Positions 1-9,134 of a stretch of DNA of 64,000 nucleotides are shown piece after piece; the stretch's first letter is position 1, and each line of letters opens with the position of its first letter. Made by a program: the position numbers and the translations under genes. This DNA comes from Ruminiclostridium herbifermentans (lineage in GTDB: Bacteria > Bacillota > Clostridia > Acetivibrionales > DSM-1351), in assembly GCF_005473905.2 (NCBI RefSeq), contig NZ_CP061336.1, forward strand, positions 2,658,501 to 2,722,500. The letters run 5' to 3'. Under the pieces are notes generated by a model that saw nothing but the letters and a program-made list of their open reading frames with translations, was not told the DNA's origin and made no database searches.

Positions 1-740
1 TCAGCTTTAATACTTTCTGGAGAACTTTTGTCATTTAGCAGAAGTTTGCCTCCATATGACTCCAATCTGTCCATTATTTTTCTAGCATCACCTTCAATTT
101 CGTTGTAGGCTTCATTTCTCAAGCTTAATTCAAGCTTTCCATCTTGTCTGACCCTTTTAACTCTTACTTCAACATTTTCACCTACAGCATAGCTGCCATA
201 TAGTTCTTTATTGGGAATTAAGCCCTGATACTTGTTATCTACAGCCACAAAAGCTCCAAGTTCCTTGCTAATTTCATATATCATACCACGTACTCTATCT
301 TTTTCTTTGTATGGTGACCGAAATTCCAGAAAGTCATATACCTTCATTGTTGCAGATAATCGGTCGCTTTTATCTATATACAAACCTACCAAATAATCGT
401 TACCTTCTATAACCTCCGTTGTTTGCTCTTTGAAAGGCAAAAACAAATCTTTTTCCAAGCCCCAATCTAAAAATGAACCTATATTTGTATTTTCAACAAC
501 CTTTAATACTGCTAATTCTCCAAGTTCAAGCTTTGGCTTTCTAACAGTGGCTATTAGCCTATCTTCCGAATCTTTATAAACAAATACTTCTAATTCATCT
601 CCCACTTCTGTACCTTCAGGTACTTGACTTTTGGGCAGTAAAATATCTTCTCTATCGGAACAATTTTTTTTGTTAAGATATACACCAATCTGAGTTTTTC
701 TAAGTACTTCTAAACATTGTGTTTTCCCTAATTCTACCAT
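1..740 (-). CDS. CvfB/YitL-like S1 RNA-binding protein (partial, 3' end outside window)
   Basis: The gene runs off the left edge; about 246 codons are visible from the ATG at 740, which is preceded by an AAAGGAAAAGGGA ribosome-binding region. The protein begins MVELGKTQCLEVLRKTQIGV and contains successive S1-like beta-barrel segments. Key phrases are GSFLDWGLEKDLFLPF near residue 90 and GAFVAVDNKYQGLIPNKELYG near residue 165, followed by VKRVKQDGKLELSLR. This order matches the CvfB family (about 280 aa), in which S1 domains are followed by a winged helix, so roughly the last 35-40 residues would lie outside the window. CvfB proteins bind RNA and affect expression of virulence and surface genes in Gram-positives; the role here is inferred from the family. 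No partner gene is visible. Confidence 0.8.
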   Translation of the reverse strand, partial: MVELGKTQCLEVLRKTQIGVYLNKKNCSDREDILLPKSQVPEGTEVGDELEVFVYKDSEDRLIATVRKPKLELGELAVLKVVENTNIGSFLDWGLEKDLFLPFKEQTTEVIEGNDYLVGLYIDKSDRLSATMKVYDFLEFRSPYKEKDRVRGMIYEISKELGAFVAVDNKYQGLIPNKELYGSYAVGENVEVRVKRVRQDGKLELSLRNEAYNEIEGDARKIMDRLESYGGKLLLNDKSSPESIKA

Positions 741-1151
741 ATATTATCCCTTTTCCTTTTATCTTAATGAATGTTATTGTTTTCAGTTTACTAAACTTTC
801 AAAATGAATAGTCTTTTTGCACACAAGTATTTTACTAAATAATTTATAGTATTGTGCTAATTATTTCATGAACCTTACATGGCAAAGCTATAGTAATTGC
901 TTACTATTACTCCCGTACGAATTTATCTAAATGGTTTACTCACAAGATATTTGTTGAATTTGTATCTGCTCATTATAGTTAATTATACCACAATTCAACA
1001 TTCAGCACCCATGCTTCATTGATTCGTTGGTATACATTAACTATTCTTCAACAATAAATTCAATATTATATAATTTTAGGAATATTATTTCTATGCCATA
1101 TTCTTATAGTATACCGTTATTATGTTTATAAGAAAAGATTTTTATAAAATA

Positions 1152-1249
1152 AGGATGTCACCAATACCCTTGTCATTGGCTGTGTCTTTACCAATACTAG
1201 GGCAGGCTAAGGACTTTCATCCGTTAGATTGTGCCCATTCTATGTGCAC
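1152..1249 (-). other. Probable group II intron 5' fragment (domain I relic)
   Basis: On the minus strand the segment begins GTGCACATAGAATGGGCACA and continues with TAACGGATGAAAGTCC and then GACAAGGGTATTGGTGACATCC. This order resembles the 5' end and domain I of bacterial group II introns (GTGCG start, a GAAAGTCC block, a GACAAGGGTGTCC block). Only about 100 bases remain, with no reverse transcriptase ORF and no domain V nearby, so it would be a dead relic. The match is from memory of the consensus and is tentative. Confidence 0.35.
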
Positions 1250-1257
1250 TAAAATAG

Positions 1258-1291
1258 ACAGAATCAATAGGATAAATCCCATCAATTCTGT
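1258..1291 (-). terminator. Imperfect hairpin downstream of the MFS gene
   Basis: ACAGAAT and ATTCTGT pair around an imperfect inner stem. On the minus strand the hairpin is followed by CTATTTTA. It lies about 80 bases after the stop of the transporter gene and is the best candidate for its terminator. Confidence 0.4.
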
Positions 1292-1368
1292 CTCTTTTAA
1301 ATAAATATATTTATATTAATTATCCACTAGTTCTTCTCTGCTTGTTTTGCTTTGTCACAAATTCTCCA

Positions 1369-2634
1369 TTAGTTATTTACTGCTTGTTTTGCTTTGTCAC
1401 GTGGTGCTTTTATAAAGGATATTATTACAATTCCCACCAATGCTGCAATTGCAGCTATGATAAAGGCTGTTGAAAAGGCTTTTGTTTTACTAAAGTACGC
1501 TACAATATATGACGAAGCAACTGCTCCTACTCCAAAGCCTAATAAAACCATACCATAAATTTGAGAACCATGCTTTGTACCCCAGAAATCAGCTGTTAAT
1601 GCTGGGAATACTCCAAGAAATCCTCCGTAAGAAAAACCTATAACTGCTATAAACGCAAGCATTATATATGCTTTTGCAAATGATACTCCAATGATTGAAG
1701 CACCTGCTAAGAATAAGAGAATTAATATTGTTTGCTTTCTTCCAAGCTTATCTGATGTCCAGCCCCAGAATAATCGTCCAAAGGAATTACAAATTGATAT
1801 AATCATAACTCCCGCAACTGCTGTACTGCTTGACAAACCACTATCAGGCTGTAAGCCTAGTATCTTTGCCATTGGAATCATCATTGAACCTGCTGCAGTA
1901 GCACACATCATAGCTAGTGTTATCATATAAAACTGTGGCATTTTTAATACTTCACCAGGTGTAAAATCCTGCACTATAGCAGCAGTCTTTTTTTCTGATG
2001 GTGTCCATCCCGCAGGCTTGAAATCTTCAGGAGGATTTTTAATAAAAATAGCTCCTAAAACGGTAACAACTATAAATATGAATCCCAAAACTGCAAAGGT
2101 CTTTAAAACACCTATTTGACCTATAAGCGCTTCTGCAATAGGTGTAAATACCAATCCTCCAAATCCAAGTGCTGAAACAATTATTCCTGTTACCATACCT
2201 CTGCGATCTGGAAACCACTTTTGACAGGTTGAAATAGTTGTCGTATAAGCCATTCCCATTCCAAAGCCGCCTAGAACTCCATAAGTAAGCCAGAGCAACC
2301 ATGGTGTAGACTCTGTTGTAAACTGAGCAAGAAAAAATCCTACTCCAAGTATAATGCCTCCTGAAATAATAGCTGGTCTTGGATTTTTTAGCTTATTGTG
2401 AATTTTTCCACCAACAATGCTACCAAGAGTTAACACTCCAAGTAATAAAGAGTATGCCAAGGTTCCATGGGTTGCTGGCCACTCAAACAATGCATTTGGT
2501 GTAGTGCTTCCTTTGATTAAGTACGATTGAAATACGCTCCAAATATAAGCCGTACCTAAACACATTTGAATTGCAATACTTGCTATAACCGGTATCCATC
2601 GATATCTGTTATTTTGTACATTTCCTTGATTCAT
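1369..2634 (-). CDS. OFA-family MFS transporter (oxalate/formate antiporter-like)
   Basis: 421-aa integral membrane protein with about 12 hydrophobic segments. The N-terminus has the signature of the oxalate/formate antiporter (OFA) family of the major facilitator superfamily: a short polar start, then a first helix containing CLGTAYIWSVF. The usual MFS loop motifs follow: GGKIHNKLKNPR after helix 2, FPDRRGMVTGI after helix 4 and SDKLGRKQTILI in the second half. OFA proteins exchange small carboxylates across the cytoplasmic membrane; the substrate cannot be read from the sequence. The start is supported by GGAG in TAGGAGCGGATTAAATG. It stands alone and appears monocistronic. The C-terminal tail ends in a short Lys/Asn-rich stretch. 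Confidence 0.85.
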   Translation of the reverse strand: MNQGNVQNNRYRWIPVIASIAIQMCLGTAYIWSVFQSYLIKGSTTPNALFEWPATHGTLAYSLLLGVLTLGSIVGGKIHNKLKNPRPAIISGGIILGVGFFLAQFTTESTPWLLWLTYGVLGGFGMGMAYTTTISTCQKWFPDRRGMVTGIIVSALGFGGLVFTPIAEALIGQIGVLKTFAVLGFIFIVVTVLGAIFIKNPPEDFKPAGWTPSEKKTAAIVQDFTPGEVLKMPQFYMITLAMMCATAAGSMMIPMAKILGLQPDSGLSSSTAVAGVMIISICNSFGRLFWGWTSDKLGRKQTILILLFLAGASIIGVSFAKAYIMLAFIAVIGFSYGGFLGVFPALTADFWGTKHGSQIYGMVLLGFGVGAVASSYIVAYFSKTKAFSTAFIIAAIAALVGIVIISFIKAPRDKAKQAVNN

Positions 2635-2987
2635 TTAATCCGCTCCTAATCATATATTGTATTTTCCTGTAACAATATGTTACTTTATGGTTAAGATTTT
2701 AGCCACACGATTTATATCCTTTTAGTGACAAATATATGAATGTTTTTTATCCTAAATTTATAAATGCTAATATTCTAATACATTAAGTGTGGAATAATTA
2801 GCTTCTCTAGCATTTTGGATAATCTATTTTGGATAATCATTTATTGGAGCTGTTGAAATAAAGTGAATCTAAGAAAATCTCATTTATTAATATCTAACCA
2901 ACTCTTCTCAGTATAAAATTAAAGGTGCTCAACTTATCAATTAAAAATTAAGTTAGAAGAATTGATAAGTTAGAACACCAAAATTAA
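2635..2987. other. Intergenic stretch, 353 bases
   Basis: AT-rich leader of the MFS gene and trailer of the oxidoreductase gene. Apart from the inverted repeat at 2924-2979 nothing is recognised. Confidence 0.5.
2924..2979 (-). terminator. Long inverted repeat after the oxidoreductase gene
   Basis: GGTGCTCAACTTATCAATT pairs with AATTGATAAGTTAGAACACC with one or two mismatches around a 17-base loop. It begins only 8 bases after the stop at 2988. No clear T-run follows, so it could be a processing hairpin rather than an intrinsic terminator. Confidence 0.45.
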
Positions 2988-3950
2988 TTACCTTCCCCAT
3001 TTTTTCAAAAGCTTATCTACTATTTCTGCACACATAATTACATCTCTATGCGGAACAAGGTTACTTTCTATTTTTTTATTGCTGTATAACTCATTAAAAT
3101 GCTCAATTTCATATATAAGACCATCTTCAAATTTTTCTCCGAAGCATTCCTTCAAATTATTCTCGCTATCATATAATTCGCATTTTGGAGACCCAAAAAA
3201 ATCATATACTATAATATTGCCTTGCGTTCCATATATTCTTGCATCTCTATTTGTATAAGCAGTTAATCCACAGCTAAGTGTTGCTAAAACCCCACTTTTA
3301 AAACTCATATTAATTGCAGCAAATTCATCAACACCTGTTGCACAATTTGTTGCAATACCATTGACAATCTCGGGGCATTCATTCAATATTCCTGTAGCAA
3401 ATTGAATTGGATATACTCCCACATCATATACACTTCCTCCTGCCAAATCAGGATTAAACAACCGACTCTTTGGATTAAATTGTGCATAATATCCAAATGA
3501 AGCACTAATGAGTTTAACATCACCTATCTTCCCTGTTTTAACCCATTGCTTAGCTTTAAGGTAGGCTGGAACACATTTCATCCACATAGCTTCCATTAAA
3601 AGTACATTCTTTTTTCTAGAAAGCGCTATTAATTCTTCAGAATTCCTTTTATTAGTAGTTAACGGCTTCTCACATAAAACTGCCTTCCCCTTATTCAAGC
3701 AATGCTTTACAACTTCATAGTGAAAATTATGGGTGAGCGCTACATAAATAACATCAATCTCTTTATCGTTAATCAGTTCAATATAATTGCCATATGACTT
3801 TCTAGCATTGAATTTATCTGCGAAAGCCTCTGCCTTTGCTTTATCTCTAGCTGCAACTGCAGTTAATTCGACATTTTCAACTCTATTTAACACCTTTACA
3901 AATCTTGTAGCTATATCACCTAAGCCTATAATTCCATATCGAATATTCAT
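2988..3950 (-). CDS. Gfo/Idh/MocA-family NAD(P)-dependent oxidoreductase
   Basis: About 320 aa. The start is the ATG at 3950, preceded by CGGAGGACTGATC; a longer version from 3971 lacks such a site. The N-terminal Rossmann fold starts at residue 2 with IRYGIIGLGDIATRF. The family's catalytic Glu-Lys-Pro is present as CEKPLTTN near residue 90. The C-terminal half has GGSVYDVGVYPIQFATGIL, typical of the dihydrodiol dehydrogenase-like branch. Members oxidise or reduce sugars, inositols or related compounds in the cytosol with NAD(P); the substrate is unknown here. No sugar operon adjoins it. Confidence 0.85.
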   Translation of the reverse strand: MNIRYGIIGLGDIATRFVKVLNRVENVELTAVAARDKAKAEAFADKFNARKSYGNYIELINDKEIDVIYVALTHNFHYEVVKHCLNKGKAVLCEKPLTTNKRNSEELIALSRKKNVLLMEAMWMKCVPAYLKAKQWVKTGKIGDVKLISASFGYYAQFNPKSRLFNPDLAGGSVYDVGVYPIQFATGILNECPEIVNGIATNCATGVDEFAAINMSFKSGVLATLSCGLTAYTNRDARIYGTQGNIIVYDFFGSPKCELYDSENNLKECFGEKFEDGLIYEIEHFNELYSNKKIESNLVPHRDVIMCAEIVDKLLKKWGR

Positions 3951-4251
3951 GATCAGTCCTCCGTTTAACATTAGCCTATCCCAATATGTTTATATTGATT
4001 CTAGCATATCACATGAATATATTCCAATACTTTATAAGAAATTTATTCTATATTTCAACTTTTTTCTTTTTATAAACTTATTTATCGCCAGCAGTCTTAT
4101 TGTTTTATCGACAATACTATTTCAAAATTATGAAGGTTATCATCATCCTTTGAGGTCAATAGTTATTATATTATATTTTTATATACTATTATCCATCCAT
4201 GCTTTAACAATTGCTTTGTAGCTCTCCTCCATAAAGGGATTATTTTGTAAT

Positions 4252-5766
4252 TCATAATACGCTTTCTGCAAATTCAAATAGCTTTTTCACTTTAGTTATC
4301 ATTTCTTTGTTTATACCATTCCATACAAAATACGGAAACAATGGACATTTTGGCTTTGTATTGCCATTTAGTTCAAGAAGTAATGTGAGCCGCGGGCGTT
4401 TACCAGTTTTATCGGTTTGATTGCAATAACCGCATCCATCGCATATTTTAGTTCTATTAAAGACCATAGCTTTTAATTCAGCGTCCATCTGGTCATAAAA
4501 TTTTAGTACTTTACTAAAATGAGGAACTTTGAACTCAAATATCATGGGGCTTACCTTTCGGAAGTCATATGAAATATTCATATACGCCTTTTGTTTATTT
4601 GGGTATTCTTTTTCATATCTAACTGTTAACTGGCTATTTTCGCAGGTGTATTCTTTCTCCAGAAAGTATTGTTCAAGTTCAGAAATTAGTGCTGGATTCC
4701 CTACCCTGCCGAAAATCTCATCTGCCGTGTATTTCTTATCCATAAGGCTTCCATACAGAAAATTCATCACATCATGTTCACTAATTTTATTATCTTTTGA
4801 TATGGAACAGTGCAATTTCCATGCAGGAAACATTTCCTTATATTTATTATTTATAAAATAATAGCCCTCTTCTTTTTCATCACAAACAAGTCCGAATGCA
4901 AAAAGCTTATCTTTGTTTTTTTGTGTTATTCGTAAATTGCCTTTGCTAATGAATAAACTATTTTGCATGACTTCGCCTGCCAGACCCATTTTAATGAAGT
5001 ATTCATAGACGGCAAAGAACTCCTTTTTGATTTTCTGCATTTTCGAAATCAATTTAGGTTTAGTATTATTAGTTTGCCAATACTCATAGCAATCGTCTGG
5101 TTCGTAAGAAATATTAATAATTGATAAATCCAAATAAATGGTTTCAATGCTTTCAAATAAAAAATCATACATTTGCTTTTGTGAATCGCAGCTAACATTG
5201 CAATCATTAACTGGTTTAAAGACAGGATAGGTTGCTAAATAAGGATAGATGACTCTCTTTCCTAGACCATCGAATGATTGGGCTAACGGTATATAATAGT
5301 ATAAAATAACCTCTCCGTTTGCATCAGGTACTGTGAAACGCGGATTAGTGAATAACTGCATTGACCATTTCATCTGATTTGGGCAAAGTCCATTGTTTTT
5401 TATTGCCTGCATGGTTATTTCATGTGCACTGCTGCAAACATCAGCAGCATCTTTGCCCTTTATCCATCACATGCCAATCTTTTCATCACCAATTTCATAA
5501 ACAGCATATCCCTCTGGTACCGTTACTCCTTCTTTAAAAAGCATTCCACAAACATATGAGAAATTTCCGTACCCCATATCCATGTAAATGCAGGTACCTA
5601 CATACGCAGGCTGGTAAACATATTCCTGCTGCTTTTCAAGAACATAAAAAGTTCCATCGGCAAGACATTTATCCCAAAAGTTCGAGATACTGTTATCACC
5701 TTTATTATGTACTTCTATAGTAAACTTTTTTTCTTTACCTACCAAATATATTTTGGGCAAATCCAC
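4252..5766 (-). CDS. GyrI-like effector-binding domain protein with in-frame TGA (selenoprotein candidate or nonsense-interrupted)
   Basis: Two open frames (5766-5470 and 5466-4252) are in the same frame and separated only by a single TGA at 5467-5469. Read through, they give about 504 residues. The N-terminal part (residues about 4-155) is a GyrI/AraC-type small-molecule-binding domain: PKIYLVGKE at the start, VPEGYAVYEI before the TGA, then WIKGKDAADVCSSAHE and RFTVPDANGEVILYYYIPL after it. The domain is therefore split by the TGA at codon 100, not ended by it. The rest (about 350 residues) is unfamiliar and contains CDGCGYC near the C-terminus. The downstream frame carries no other stop for 404 codons. 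A 6-bp hairpin (TGCTGC/GCAGCA, loop with G at position 2) starts 17 nt after the TGA, where a bacterial SECIS would lie. The start is a GTG overlapping the stop of a 9-codon mini-ORF (TAGTG). It could equally be a recent pseudogene. Confidence 0.6.
5430..5449 (-). promoter_or_regulatory. Possible SECIS-like hairpin 3' of the in-frame TGA
   Basis: TGCTGC and GCAGCA form a perfect stem around the 8-base loop TGATGTTT; an alternative register gives CTGCTG/CAGCAG extended by G-T pairs. The loop G lies about 25 nt after the TGA. Bacterial SECIS elements are short hairpins just 3' of the UGA with a G in the first loop bases. Base pairing alone does not prove function. Confidence 0.35.
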
Positions 5767-5845
5767 TACCTAGAATTTAACAAGTTGAGCCACATTAATC
5801 ACCTATGCGTATAATAAATTCGTAATATAATTCCCCGTAACATTC

Positions 5846-6278
5846 TCATTTATCAAAGATTTTCACAAAATTCTTTTGGTCTTTTCTATGTGTATATCCA
5901 CAATGACTATAAAATTGATGGGCTTTTTCTCTGCTAAAGCTTGACACAAGGCGTACTCCAGCACAATTATCATCTTTTGCCCATTGCTCCACAGTCATTA
6001 AAAGCTGCTTACCTATGCCTCTTCCTTGGTATTTCTCATCAACCGCAATTGCCATTTTTTAGGGATTCAGAATATGTACATTCATAATCAGCCCCATGTA
6101 TATAGCCTACTACCAAATCATCTTCACAGGCAACCCATATTTTATCTGTTTGCCTGCTTATAATATATTTTAATCTTTCCTTTGTCTTTTCTTCAGGATA
6201 ATCATATCCAAAGGAATTCTTGTTAATTTTACAAATGTAATGTGAGTCCTTTTCTGTTGCTGGGCGGATTTTGAGCAT
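5846..6278 (-). pseudogene. GNAT acetyltransferase, frameshifted
   Basis: The N-terminal half starts at the ATG at 6278 (AAAGGAGGAATCCCC upstream) with MLKIRPATEKDSHYICKINK and runs to VVGYIHGADYECTYSES. The C-terminal half, in another frame, starts MAIAVDEKYQGRGIGKQLL, the acetyl-CoA-binding Q/RGxGxG motif, and ends near VKIFDK. Joined, they give a normal GNAT N-acetyltransferase of about 140 residues. The frame is lost at a run of six A near 6050-6057. Translation of two halves would not give a working enzyme, so it is called a pseudogene unless slippage on the A-run restores it. A degenerate copy of the same 5' end lies at 6417-6515. Confidence 0.75.
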
Positions 6279-6416
6279 GGGGATTCCTCCTTTTAAATCT
6301 ATAGTTTTAGAGTAATAGGGGTTGTCCATTATTTATTCAAGTCTTAACTCTTAACCTTCATCTGTTATTTAGTATGTATAGACCTATGTATTTTTTCCTA
6401 TATATTAAACATTCTG

Positions 6417-6515
6417 TTTTCTTTTCTTCTGGATAATCATATCCTAATGCATTCTTGTTTATTCACAAATGTAATGTGAGGCGTTTTCTTTGACTTGGTG
6501 GATTTTGAGCACGAT
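6417..6515 (-). pseudogene. Decayed second copy of the GNAT 5' end
   Basis: The plus-strand sequence TTCTGGATAATCATATCC, then ATTCTTGTTTATT, ACAAATGTAATGTGAG and GGTGGATTTTGAGCA closely follows 6190-6280 of the neighbouring GNAT gene with substitutions and small deletions. It is a tandem duplication relic of about 100 bases. No reading frame survives. The rest of the 6279-6633 gap is AT-rich and holds nothing else recognisable. Confidence 0.7.
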
Positions 6516-6633
6516 GGTCGACTTGTAAATATTTTTAGTGTTATCGTATTATTTATAGTTCATAAAATTCAATCAATATATGAAAAAATATAGTAATGAC
6601 ACTTTTCAATAACAAAAATGCACATTATTTCTT

Positions 6634-8136
6634 TTAAGATATTGATAACAGTTCCAAATTTTTATTTAAATTTAGTTTAGATATAAACTCCATTTCATCT
6701 ATATGGCCTGAAACATAAAGTTCATAAATAAGAATCCAAGAAAATGCATTATCCCTTACTTGGCTTATATTTTCACTTTCCAACAAATCTTTTCGTAGAA
6801 GAATAATTTTAGCTAATTCATTTCTACTTTCTATAATTTGTTCCACTAGTAATTGTTCAATATTATTGCCTGTTTCGACCAACAAATATAACAGCCATAG
6901 TACTTCCAAATCATGCTCATACCTAATATGTTTGGTTATCATATCCTTTATAAGGACAACATCTTTTACATCTAATGTTAGGTTTTCTTTGTTTTTAATA
7001 AACAATGAACATGCCTTTGTTAAAGAGCGATCATTATTTTCAATAATTGTTAATAAATAAGCTTTATATAGGGATATGTTAGTTGCTTGTATCGGATTTT
7101 GTTCTAATGTTTTTAGCAAATATCTTATCGCTCCTTTAGTTCCATTTTTCTCCAATAATAAATATGTATTAAATAACTTCATTAATTCTGAATTATCCAG
7201 AGATTCTTTAATGAGTCCCTTAAAAATCTTTTCTAAATTCTCTACTACATAATAAGGAAAATCGTCTATCTCCGTCTTTTCATAATTAAGAGAAAATCCA
7301 TACTTTTTAAGCACTCTTGTAAAAATGCTTATTATGGATTTTTCATCATCATTAAAAAGATAAATTTCATAATCATCAACATATCGAGAAAATTTAATAC
7401 CCTCAAAATTCAATTCCTTATCAATACGAGTTAGAATTCCTTCCGCTATAATTTTTGATATTAATGGGCCAGGTAACAATCCGTTAGTTCTATTTAAATT
7501 TTGTCGTCTAAGGACTTCATCTAGTTTACGATATTTTCTATAAACATTACTAATTGTCTGATCATCAGGATTCCTTATAAATTTATTATAGTTGCGTTCA
7601 GTTTCTTCAACACCTAACAAAATTGCTGGTATCATATGCATATAGAAGCTAGAAAAGCAATTTGATATGTCTAACTTTAATACTTTTTTAGCCCCTGTTG
7701 CCTTAATTATTTTTTTGGCAATATTTTCAATATAATTAGAAGAAATTTCCTCCAATTGAGCAAAATCCATTATTTGAGTCGTTGTTCCACTATATGCTTG
7801 TTCATGTCTCATAATGCTATCATTTTCACCTAAAATAGGAGAAAACGATGCTTCGTTGTTTTCAGTAAACTCAATTAGTTCTTTTATAATATTTTCTTGC
7901 CTGATATAATTTCGAACGACAGTATACGCTCCGATTTCAGGAATAAAAATATTACGCCTAGCATCATTGTTGTTATATCTACTCATCGTAAAACAATATG
8001 GTTGAATTAAATCACAGTTCTCAGGAGGAACTCTCATAAATACTTTTTGATCTAATTTAAAACATGGAGGCAAATATTCAGAAAAAAAACCTGTTTCTGC
8101 TATTTCTTTTTCTATTTTGTTATAATCTCTAAGCAT
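6634..8136 (-). CDS. Defence-type reverse transcriptase (Abi/DRT-like)
   Basis: 500-aa protein with a reverse-transcriptase palm in its middle. Motif A is LKLDISNCFSSFY near residue 152, motif B is GLLPGPLISKIIAE near residue 222, and the catalytic YVDD lies in FSRYVDDYEIYL near residue 252. The N-terminal 140 residues lack the group II maturase layout. The last 190 residues are predicted to be all-helical and repeat-like, as in AbiA/AbiK and other UG/DRT reverse transcriptases. Such enzymes act in phage defence by making DNA products, often without a template. No intron RNA or retron msr/msd is evident beside it. It follows the gene at 8180 by 43 bases on the same strand, with its own AAGGAGA site, suggesting a two-gene unit. 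The exact UG/DRT class cannot be assigned by eye. Confidence 0.8.
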   Translation of the reverse strand: MLRDYNKIEKEIAETGFFSEYLPPCFKLDQKVFMRVPPENCDLIQPYCFTMSRYNNNDARRNIFIPEIGAYTVVRNYIRQENIIKELIEFTENNEASFSPILGENDSIMRHEQAYSGTTTQIMDFAQLEEISSNYIENIAKKIIKATGAKKVLKLDISNCFSSFYMHMIPAILLGVEETERNYNKFIRNPDDQTISNVYRKYRKLDEVLRRQNLNRTNGLLPGPLISKIIAEGILTRIDKELNFEGIKFSRYVDDYEIYLFNDDEKSIISIFTRVLKKYGFSLNYEKTEIDDFPYYVVENLEKIFKGLIKESLDNSELMKLFNTYLLLEKNGTKGAIRYLLKTLEQNPIQATNISLYKAYLLTIIENNDRSLTKACSLFIKNKENLTLDVKDVVLIKDMITKHIRYEHDLEVLWLLYLLVETGNNIEQLLVEQIIESRNELAKIILLRKDLLESENISQVRDNAFSWILIYELYVSGHIDEMEFISKLNLNKNLELLSIS

Positions 8137-8179
8137 CTATACTTTTAATCTCCTTGTATAACTAATTTGTAACTTATTA

Positions 8180-8848
8180 CTACATTAAAATGCTTGTTAA
8201 TGTTGTAATCCCAGATACTCTTTTAACAATTTCAGAATGACATTTTTCTAAAAAGTATACAAAACAATTTGGGTTGTATAAAATTATATGAACATAATCA
8301 TTATCATACTCAAATTTCATGTCCCCAGGTACTCTCCATTCACGTTCATGTGACCAGTCTACAATATCAAAATCTTCATTTTCTAATTTTTTAAAATCCA
8401 ATTTAACTATTCTCCACCATTCTTCTTTTTGAAGTAAAGCTTTAGCTATGTCAGTCTGTTCATAAATAACAGGCCTTGCTCCATATGTTGCATACATATA
8501 TGGTTTAATAAAAGAAAGTCCAACTCCACAGTAACGTAGTTTTTCTCTTGAATTACGTTCTCTTCTTTTACGCTCATGCTCTACATTTTGTATTAGAGCA
8601 TATAAAGGAACATCTTGAAAACATACAGCACTCTTATCCCCTATTACATATCCAGTTTGTGTTGTACTCCCTAAAATAACTTTTTCTTTTAGTATCTTAA
8701 TTAAATTGTCTACTGCCAATATATTTATTTCATTAAAGGTCATATCAGTGATATCTATTCCTGTTGGTTTAGTTAAATGTGTTAATCGTCCTGTTAAGTC
8801 TGAACGGTCAGCAATTCTATTACACTAGTCCACCATATTAATTCCCAT
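8180..8848 (-). CDS. AbiGi/DUF2971-like partner of the reverse transcriptase, with amber codon at position 8
   Basis: The open frame from the ATG at 8743 encodes 187 residues. The frame extends upstream through RIADRSDLTGRLTHLTKP to a start at 8848 with a strong GGAGGTAAGGC site. It is blocked only by a TAG at 8825-8827 (codon 8, MGINMVD-stop-CNRIAD), where Trp (TGG) would fit. Conserved-looking features are SAVCFQDVPL, YGARPVIYE and DWSHEREWRVPGD. This layout resembles AbiGi/DUF2971-type proteins linked to abortive infection, some of which look like ADP-ribosyltransferases; the assignment is tentative. Either the gene is inactivated by a recent point mutation or translation starts downstream. 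It precedes the reverse transcriptase and probably forms one defence unit with it. Confidence 0.6.
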
Positions 8849-9134
8849 GCCTTACCTCCATTTATTGAAACTCCATATTAATTGCTAATCTTATATTCTT
8901 ACTATATTTTACCATAATCCTCATACTTTGTAATTATCTTCTATAATTTTTAAATATTATACTTTAAATACAATCACCAACCCACTTTAACCCCCATTTA
9001 TTCCCAATAAATATACATAATTTGATTATTTATCCTCAAGAATATGTAGAACTTATTAATACACCATGTTTCATTTTTTATCTAAGTGCCTCCTAATAGC
9101 ATTTCTCCCCCCACATTCTCCCATTTTATTCCTC
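8849..9134. other. Divergent intergenic region
   Basis: AT-rich spacer between the minus-strand reverse transcriptase unit and the plus-strand SOS cassette. It should contain the promoter of the reverse transcriptase unit, but no clear -35/-10 pair stands out. The SOS promoter follows at 9135. Confidence 0.5.

Larger units (their letters stand above)
741..1368. other. Intergenic stretch with terminator and intron-like relic
   Basis: 628 bases without a convincing gene. It holds the hairpin at 1258-1291 and the group II intron-like fragment at 1152-1249. Near 895-925 the minus strand reads CGTACGGGAGTAATAGTAAGC, which resembles short repeats at 60856 and 60908. The plus-strand 60-codon frame inside it is not coding-like. 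Confidence 0.6.

Noticed and set aside
1122-1304. 60-codon plus-strand gene
   Set aside because: No ribosome site. Its sequence is explained by a terminator hairpin and an intron-like relic on the other strand.
3787-4221. 144-codon plus-strand frame
   Set aside because: It overlaps the well-supported oxidoreductase gene in antisense and has no ribosome site or domain.
6634-8136. Group II intron maturase or retron
   Set aside because: No domain V/VI RNA, no X/HNH domains and no msr/msd-like inverted repeats were seen beside the reverse transcriptase.
8825-8827. Pyrrolysine or genome-wide amber suppression
   Set aside because: The two in-frame TAG codons seen (8825 and 17909) are explained more simply by point mutation. 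One lies where Trp fits and the other follows a complete SDR; normal genes here also end in TAG.
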